This document shows, in pieces, positions 58,842 through 64,000 of a DNA stretch of 64,000 bases. Origin of the DNA: Dehalobacter sp. 12DCB1 (GTDB taxonomy: Bacteria; Bacillota; Desulfitobacteriia; Desulfitobacteriales; Syntrophobotulaceae). Location: assembly GCF_004343605.1 (NCBI RefSeq), contig NZ_POSF01000015.1, positions 193,535 to 257,534 on the forward strand. The letters run 5' to 3'. Numbering within the stretch: the first letter of the stretch is position 1; each line of letters starts with the position of its first letter. The notes under the pieces were generated by a model. The model was not told the origin of the DNA, did not search any database, and saw nothing but the letters and a program-made list of their open reading frames with translations. The position numbers were made by a program, and so were the translations under genes.

Positions 58842-61475
58842 TTAACTATTATGCCCCAAAAAATGACGAATTATGGAAGGTACTTTATCCAGCGCCTCGC
58901 CAAGCTTGGAAGGATCCTTGCCGCCGGCCTGGGCCATGTCGGGACGACCGCCTCCTCCGCCGCCTGTAATCGATGCCACTTCCTTAATAATCTTGCCGGC
59001 ATGAAGTCCATTTAACCCTGACGGATGAACCACAGTTACCAGATTTACCTTTTCGTCGGCAACAGCACCAAGGACAATAACGCCTTCTTTCAGCTTGTCC
59101 CGGAGCATGTCCGCTGTTTGCCTGAGTGTCTCCATATCCGGAGCCTGAACCCTGGAAGCAAGTATTTTCACGCCGTGAATATCCTGAACCTTGCTCAGAA
59201 TGCTGTCCGCTTCATATTTAGACAGCTTGGCATTGAGCTGCTGGATTTCTTTTTCGAATTCTCTGATCTGAGCGGCCATAAGGTAAACTTTTTTCACGCT
59301 TTCCTTCGGCTGAACTTTCAGTACCGTACTGATCTCAGCGAGCTGGCTCTCTATTTCTCTTAAGTATGCCAACGATCCCATACCTGCCACAGCTTCAATT
59401 CTTCTTAAGCCTGCGCCAATACCACTCTCGGAAATGATTTTGAACAAACCGATTTCTCCTGTATTTTTGACATGGGTTCCACCGCAGAGCTCTCTGCTGT
59501 AATCTCCCATTTCCACCAAACGCACAATTTCTCCGTATTTTTCGCCAAACAACGCAATCGCGCCTTTTTCACGGGCTTGGTTCATACCCATTTCTTCGGC
59601 CTGCACCGTAAGACCGGCCATGATTTGCCGGTTCACTTCGTTTTCTACTTCGGTAATTTGCTCAGCCGTAAGCGGTGAAAAATGCGAAAAATCAAACCGC
59701 AGGCGTTCACTCGTAACAAGGGAACCTGCCTGCTGGACGTGATCCCCCAAGATCTTACGTAGCGCCGTCTGCAGAAGATGCGTTGAACTATGGTGTCCGG
59801 CTATGGCCTGGCGTTTTTCCTTATTGACGATGGCGTGGATCTTTTCCCCTATTTTCAGCACCCCGTCTTTAATCAGCAGGCGGTGCGTAACCGCGCCGCT
59901 CGGAAGTTTCCGTAATTCCAGCACTTCAGCATACGCCTTGCCGGTCCGGATGATTCCTTCGTCTGAAACCTGTCCGCCACTCTCAGCATAAAAAGGTGTC
60001 TGATCCAAAAGACAAAGGACTTCCTCCCCTTCACCGGCCCCATCCACTTCGCCTTCTTCATTGAACATCGCTTCAATGATGCTGTCACTTTCCAGTTGCT
60101 CATAGCCGAGAAAACGGGTCGGCCCCAGTCTTTTTGCTTTCTCTGTGAGCAGGCTGTTTTCCCCAACAGCTTTCATCTGACGGGATTGTTCTTTCGCCAG
60201 CAGACGGTGTTCTTCCGATGCTATGTCGAACGACTCCATATTCACGGAGATCCCCTCTTCCATCAGCATTTCTTCCGTCAGTTCTACCGGGAAACCATAG
60301 GTCTCATACAGATGAAAAGCGTCTTCCCCGCTAAGGACCTTCTGACCTGATTCTTTAAGCACTTTCACCTTATCCTGAAGGATCAGCGTGCCCTGTTCAA
60401 GGGTAGCCTGGAAATTCTTTTCTTCCAGCCGCAAATGGTTTAGGATAAAATTTTCATTCTCTTTGAGCTCCGTATACCAGTGCGCATAATGTTCCTGGAT
60501 AACACGGAATATTTGTTCTAAAAACGGCTTTTCAATTCCTAAAAGCCGGGCAAAACGAATGCCCCTGCGTAAAATCCGCCGTAAAACATAGCCACGGCCG
60601 TCGCTGCTCGGCCGAATTCCGTCCGCCAGCATAAAAGATACTGCTCGGGCATGGTCGGCAACGACCTTCAATGCAACGTCCGTCTTCGGATCTTGTTTAT
60701 ATTGCACGCCAGCAATTTCTGCCGTTTTATTGATGAGCGGTATAAATAAATCCGTATCAAAGTTGGATTCAACGCCCTGAATCACCGATGCGATTCTTTC
60801 CAGCCCCATCCCGGTATCAATATTTCGCTTCGGCAGAGGAGTCAGTGTACCGGCTTCATCTCTTATGTACTGCATAAAGACCAGGTTCCAAACCTCCAGG
60901 AAACGGTCACAGTCGCAGCCGATTGCACAATCATCTTTGCCACAACCCCGGCTTTCTCCAAGATCTACGTAGATTTCCGAACAAGGCCCGCAAGGTCCGA
61001 CCGGTCCGGCAGCCCAGAAATTCTCGGGATCGGCGACGATCCGATCCGGACTTACACCTGCCTTTGTCCAGATATTTCTGGCCTCTTCGTCTTCCGGATA
61101 GATGGTTACCCAGAGCTTTTCGACGGGAATTTGCAGTACGCCGGTAATATATTCCCAGGCCCATGGAATGACTTCCTCTTTAAAATAGTCACCGAAAGAA
61201 AAATTACCGAGCATCTCAAAAAATGTATGGTGTCTGGCCGTTTTGCCGACACTCTCCAGGTCAGGGGTTCGGACACATTTTTGAGCGGTGGTCGCTCTCG
61301 AAAACGGAGGCTCCACTTGCCTTAAAAAATATGGCTTAAACGGAACCATTCCGGCTACCGTTAAAAGTAAAGTAGGATCATCTTTCGGGATTAGGGAGGC
61401 GCTGGGCTGAATAACATGTCCTTTTCCCTCAAAATACTTCAGAAACATTTCACGCAGTTGATTTCCGGTATACAT
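58842..61475 (-). CDS. alaS: Alanyl-tRNA synthetase
   Basis: 877 residues, complete. The class II core has motif 1 region FEGKGHVIQPSASLIPKDDP and motif 2/3 regions further on. The editing domain has HSSTHLLQTALR with zinc ligands and the CGGTHV motif. The C-Ala domain ends in ITGGGGGGRPDMAQAGG. It charges tRNA-Ala and clears Ser/Gly mischarging. The ATG has GGAGG 5 bases upstream. No T-box is present; instead the leader holds two terminator-like repeats behind a strong promoter. Confidence 0.98.
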   Translation of the reverse strand: MYTGNQLREMFLKYFEGKGHVIQPSASLIPKDDPTLLLTVAGMVPFKPYFLRQVEPPFSRATTAQKCVRTPDLESVGKTARHHTFFEMLGNFSFGDYFKEEVIPWAWEYITGVLQIPVEKLWVTIYPEDEEARNIWTKAGVSPDRIVADPENFWAAGPVGPCGPCSEIYVDLGESRGCGKDDCAIGCDCDRFLEVWNLVFMQYIRDEAGTLTPLPKRNIDTGMGLERIASVIQGVESNFDTDLFIPLINKTAEIAGVQYKQDPKTDVALKVVADHARAVSFMLADGIRPSSDGRGYVLRRILRRGIRFARLLGIEKPFLEQIFRVIQEHYAHWYTELKENENFILNHLRLEEKNFQATLEQGTLILQDKVKVLKESGQKVLSGEDAFHLYETYGFPVELTEEMLMEEGISVNMESFDIASEEHRLLAKEQSRQMKAVGENSLLTEKAKRLGPTRFLGYEQLESDSIIEAMFNEEGEVDGAGEGEEVLCLLDQTPFYAESGGQVSDEGIIRTGKAYAEVLELRKLPSGAVTHRLLIKDGVLKIGEKIHAIVNKEKRQAIAGHHSSTHLLQTALRKILGDHVQQAGSLVTSERLRFDFSHFSPLTAEQITEVENEVNRQIMAGLTVQAEEMGMNQAREKGAIALFGEKYGEIVRLVEMGDYSRELCGGTHVKNTGEIGLFKIISESGIGAGLRRIEAVAGMGSLAYLREIESQLAEISTVLKVQPKESVKKVYLMAAQIREFEKEIQQLNAKLSKYEADSILSKVQDIHGVKILASRVQAPDMETLRQTADMLRDKLKEGVIVLGAVADEKVNLVTVVHPSGLNGLHAGKIIKEVASITGGGGGGRPDMAQAGGKDPSKLGEALDKVPSIIRHFLGHNS

Positions 61476-61552
61476 CTACTTCCTCCTTATATGGAAGGCT
61501 CCTAAGAGCTTATATTTATCTCAAAACAGCAACGGCAAATCTAGCTAAGACT

Positions 61553-61643
61553 TAGAAAACTTAGCCCGGCGCAAGCCTCTTTGGAAAGGACTGCCCTAGC
61601 TGCACTTAGATCATCCAAAAATCCTTATACTTTCTGATAGACG
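61553..61643 (-). repeat. Family-2 repeat in the alaS leader, unit 1 (degenerate)
   Basis: It begins AGAAAACTTAGCCCGGCGCA on the plus strand and ends TACTTTCTGATAGAC. About two thirds of the bases match the next unit. The stem is partly broken, but as RNA it still ends GGCUAAGUUUUCU. Confidence 0.6.
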
Positions 61644-61645
61644 AA

Positions 61646-61730
61646 AGAAAACGTGGCTGACGCCAAGCCTTTGGCGGCAGCCTTCGTTGCACATAGATGG
61701 TTCAGAAAGTACTTACACTTTCTGATACAC
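61646..61730 (-). repeat. Family-2 repeat in the alaS leader, unit 2
   Basis: On the plus strand it starts AGAAAACGTGGCTGACGCCA. As minus-strand RNA, GGCUGCCGCCAA-AGGC-UUGGCGUCAGCC is a 12-base stem with one mismatch followed by ACGUUUUCUUUC, a terminator-like hairpin. The promoter-side end adds a perfect inverted repeat TCAGAAAGT/ACTTTCTGA (61702-61725). Confidence 0.7.
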
Positions 61731-61737
61731 TAAAATA

Positions 61738-61767
61738 AGTATAGCCAAAAGAGAAGTTGCCTGTCAA
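61738..61767 (-). promoter_or_regulatory. Candidate SigA promoter of alaS
   Basis: TTGACA (61762-61767), an 18-base spacer and TATACT (61738-61743) read on the minus strand. Transcription would begin near 61731 and give a leader of about 255 bases containing both family-2 units. Confidence 0.65.
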
Positions 61768-61792
61768 CAGACCTGACCACCGCAAAACCTAC

Positions 61793-62842
61793 TTAATTCT
61801 TCGTTGACTTCAGATCTCGCGGTGCAACCAGATAATAATAAACATTTTTGATGATGATACGCAGGACTGCCGTCAATGGAACGGCAAAAAGCATTCCGAG
61901 CAAACCGCCGATTTCCCCGCCGGCCAAAAGAGCAAAAACGACCCAGAGCGGATGAAGCCCGATTTTATTACTCATCAGACGCGGATTAATCAGATTGCTG
62001 TCCAGCTGCTGGACAATGAAGATGACCAGGGCGACTTTTACAGCCATCAGAGGGGATCTGCTTAAGCCCAGTAAAATTGACGGTATGCCGCCTAAGATCG
62101 GACCAAAATACGGGATCAGATTGGTAATTCCGCAAATGATCCCGATAATCAGCGCATATTCCATACCGATGAGCTTAATCCCTATGCCGATCAGAAGGCC
62201 GACGATGACCGCATCAATCATATTGCCCTGGATATACCGTTTGATCACATAATCGATTTCCTGTAATACCTTGTGCCACTGCTCCCTCATCCTGCCAGGA
62301 ACAAGCATTAAAACCCCGTCCGCGATTTTTCTCCAGTCCGCCAAAAAATAGATGGCCAGAATTGGGGAAAGAACGATTAATCCGATGGAAGAAAGCAAAG
62401 CCGGAATATTTTCCATGACCTTTTCCAGCCAGCCGGTCAGATAGGATTGCCCCTGAATCAGTTTTTTATCCATTAATCTGCTGAGCTCTTCAGGCAGGAT
62501 ATTTTGCGGGTAGACACTTTTCCCAGTTTGTACATAATGGTAAATGACTTCCAGTCTCTCTGGCAGTACAACGGACAGTCTTCCAAGCTCCAGGTAAAAC
62601 GTGGGCAGCAGTAACAAAAACAGCACAGCAAGCAAAACCACAATCCAAAGGAAAATCAAGGCAATTGCCCACCGTCGGCGCAGGCCTTTTTTTTCGAGCC
62701 AATTGACCATGGGACTTAAAAGATAGGCTATAACGGCGCCTGCTGCAAAAGAAAAAGCAATCTTTTTAACCTTCATAAACAGAAGGAAACCTGCTATAGC
62801 CAACAAGATGCCAAAAATCCAACGCAGCTTGGTCTGTCCCAT
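61793..62842 (-). CDS. AI-2E/PerM-family membrane transporter (YrrI-like)
   Basis: 349 residues with about eight membrane helices (10-45, 62-85, 155-175, 205-260, 300-345). The family landmarks are YIQGNMIDAVIVGLLIGIG and the GGIPSILLGLSRSPLMAV / QQLDSNLINPRLMSNKIGLH segment. The family exports signal molecules or sodium in some species; the substrate here is unknown. The ATG has GGAGG 4 bases upstream. It lies upstream of alaS as in B. subtilis. Confidence 0.9.
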   Translation of the reverse strand: MGQTKLRWIFGILLAIAGFLLFMKVKKIAFSFAAGAVIAYLLSPMVNWLEKKGLRRRWAIALIFLWIVVLLAVLFLLLLPTFYLELGRLSVVLPERLEVIYHYVQTGKSVYPQNILPEELSRLMDKKLIQGQSYLTGWLEKVMENIPALLSSIGLIVLSPILAIYFLADWRKIADGVLMLVPGRMREQWHKVLQEIDYVIKRYIQGNMIDAVIVGLLIGIGIKLIGMEYALIIGIICGITNLIPYFGPILGGIPSILLGLSRSPLMAVKVALVIFIVQQLDSNLINPRLMSNKIGLHPLWVVFALLAGGEIGGLLGMLFAVPLTAVLRIIIKNVYYYLVAPRDLKSTKN

Positions 62843-62912
62843 ACTCGCCTCCCAGTTATGTTTTAAGACAAATAAAGGGCGGTCTTTTCAAAATGAATTT
62901 GAAAATCCCAAC

Positions 62913-62995
62913 CCCCGATGGACAGGCCGTGGCCTTAGCTTCTTGGCCTTGCCGCTACTTGCCATCCATGGTATAAGCGAAGCGCCAACTCTATC
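62913..62995 (-). repeat. Degenerate relative of palindromic family 1
   Basis: On the minus strand ACCATGGATGGCAAGTAGCG matches the D/C core GCCATGGATGGCAAGGAGCG at 18 of 20 positions, followed by an AGGCCACGGCCT palindrome. No paired outer arms are recognisable. It lies between the permease gene and the zinc-ribbon gene at 63039. Confidence 0.45.
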
Positions 62996-63038
62996 CTACG
63001 CATGTACGGTATGAAGGTATAGACATGGCAATTCGGCG

Positions 63039-63242
63039 TCATTCAGCAGCTGCCTGAGCCTGAACGATCTGCTCGCTTTCAAGGAAGAAATCTTCCCACG
63101 CTACCAGTGTCCCATCTTCTTCCAAATCAAATACGACTACCTGATCGGTATGACTGTTGAATTCAATAAAACAGTCCCAGCAATAGTATTGTTCCACACC
63201 GACCTTTCCGGTCTGTCGTCCCCCGCAAACCGGGCAAATCAT
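63039..63242 (-). CDS. Small zinc-ribbon protein
   Basis: 67 residues. CPVCGGRQTGKVGVEQYYCWDC makes a zinc ribbon with two cysteine pairs at 3-6 and 21-24, followed by an acidic part and an alanine/glutamine-rich end. Its ATG overlaps the stop of the PRC-barrel gene (ATGA) and GGAGG lies 8-10 bases upstream, so the two are coupled. Function unknown. Confidence 0.82.
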   Translation of the reverse strand: MICPVCGGRQTGKVGVEQYYCWDCFIEFNSHTDQVVVFDLEEDGTLVAWEDFFLESEQIVQAQAAAE

Positions 63243-63703
63243 GACAATGAACCTCCTTCAATCACAACAACATCCTGGCTCTCGCAAAGAATGTTTTCCT
63301 CAAATACAGCCTCCCTGCCCTTCATCAAATCCGCAAAAAGACCGTCTGATATTTCATAACCAAGTACTTTTTGGACTGTGTTGTCCACATAGATATCGCC
63401 TATCGTTCCTTTGATATCGCCTTCTCCATTAAAAACTTTGTTTCCGACTTTCTGAGACCAGGATGCACCTGAAATCTTTTTCCCTTCTGGGTTCTTAACA
63501 GCAAGGGAATCCTTGCCGAAAGATACGATATCATCTCTGCTCATGTCTTCGAGCGGGTGCGTGAGCAGAGAATCTTTTTCCACGATGATGCCGGAAACCG
63601 TATTGTCTTTTTCATTATATAGGATATCTTTTACCCAGCCCAGACGTTCCCCGGAATTTAGATCAATCACCGGGAGCCGGACAATATCTCTCATCCTCCG
63701 CAT
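63239..63703 (-). CDS. PRC-barrel domain protein (YrrD-like)
   Basis: 154 residues with two tandem PRC-barrel repeats: LPVIDLNSGERLGWVKDILYNE with SGIIVEKD (about 8-45), and NKVFNGEGDIKGTIGDIYVD with VLGYEISDGLF (about 85-125). PRC barrels bind protein or RNA partners, and the exact role is unknown. The gene follows mnmA as yrrD does in B. subtilis. The ATG at 63703 has AGGGA 4 bases upstream; the next ATG is crowded against GGAGG. Confidence 0.88.
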   Translation of the reverse strand: MRRMRDIVRLPVIDLNSGERLGWVKDILYNEKDNTVSGIIVEKDSLLTHPLEDMSRDDIVSFGKDSLAVKNPEGKKISGASWSQKVGNKVFNGEGDIKGTIGDIYVDNTVQKVLGYEISDGLFADLMKGREAVFEENILCESQDVVVIEGGSLS

Positions 63704-63758
63704 AATTCCCTCATTTGCCTTAGGATTATATCCGGTATTATTGCCGGAATATCAGGAT

Positions 63759-63827
63759 AATATTCCTTTCAGCAATATTGCATTTTATATTATGACATAA
63801 AACTGAAATATCGCTGAAAGAAATATT
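63759..63827. repeat. Long AT-rich imperfect palindrome between mnmA and the PRC-barrel gene
   Basis: The left arm starts AATATTCCTTTCAGCAATAT and the right arm ends GATATTTC-type sequence, ATCGCTGAAAGAAATATT. The outer 15 bases pair at 14 positions and the pairing continues with mismatches for about 28 bases. A small TCCGG/CCGGA hairpin (63730-63747) follows on the transcript. Confidence 0.7.
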
Positions 63828-63858
63828 TCGCACGGGTCAGCCCTTCGGCAATCACTTC

Positions 63859-64000
<142 letters not shown>

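Noticed and set aside
61476-61792. T-box riboswitch upstream of alaS
   Set aside because: No AGGGTGGNACCGCG antiterminator box or typical Stem I features are found on the minus strand.

Overview
The window is a 64-kb stretch of chromosome from an endospore-forming, low/moderate-GC Firmicute of the Clostridia. It is most like the Peptococcaceae (the Desulfitobacterium/Dehalobacter/Syntrophobotulus group); the lineage is inferred from gene content and order, not from a search. Support comes from spo0A, spoIVB, spoIIM, the whole spoIIIAA-AH operon, an uninterrupted sigK, strong GGAGG ribosome-binding sites with many TTG/GTG starts, and an anaerobe-type NfnAB transhydrogenase. Nearly all genes lie on the minus strand, so biological order runs from right to left. 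I see no tRNA, rRNA, CRISPR array or intact mobile element.

Right to left: 63.9-56.2 kb carries the end of mnmA, a PRC-barrel gene, a permease, alaS, ireB, ruvX, a DUF1292 gene and mltG, with a ferredoxin-type aldo/keto reductase and small zinc-ribbon genes interposed. At 55-53 kb are a U32 peptidase-family gene and a DUF4911 gene. From 53.3 to 37.7 kb, type IV pilus/type II secretion-like genes surround chorismate-pathway and sporulation genes. They comprise a PilM-N-O set, yqeG, sigK, aroE, aroK, aroB, six pilin-like genes, a PilB ATPase, a PilC platform protein and a second PilM/N/O-type set. Then come aroQ, an M24 peptidase gene and efp. At 35-27 kb are a LysM-GH18 spore-type hydrolase gene on the plus strand, the spoIIIA operon, Asp23/DUF2273 genes, nusB and a divergent Kae1/TsaD-like gene. 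At 26-21 kb are nfnAB, a decayed IS3-type fragment, a CorA-type transporter gene and a DUF2148 gene. At 21-10 kb are xseAB, ispA, a divergent PAP2 gene, a membrane-protein gene, dxs, tlyA, nadK, a methyltransferase gene, argR and recN. At 10-0 kb are a flippase-like gene (plus), spoIVB, spo0A, nudF, spoIIM, xerD and the nucleoside-salvage set deoB-pnp-pdp, ending at the tail of an HxlR-type regulator.

Functionally, most of the window is core housekeeping and sporulation: the SpoIIIA channel, the SpoIVB checkpoint protease, SigK and Spo0A, isoprenoid supply (dxs, ispA), NAD kinase, shikimate enzymes and nucleoside salvage. The pilus-like genes form an assembly ATPase, a platform, alignment proteins and several pseudopilins, but no prepilin peptidase, PilT or secretin is present here.

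The least ordinary content is non-coding. Five copies of a 108-158 bp imperfect-palindrome element lie between genes. Their outer arms differ from copy to copy yet stay complementary within each copy, and one fragment of the core forms the last codons of spoIIIAA. A second short family forms terminator-like hairpins in the probable leaders of alaS and corA. spo0A has a likely double promoter (SigA-type and SigH-type) with two 0A boxes, and a good SigK-type promoter lies before the LysM-GH18 gene.
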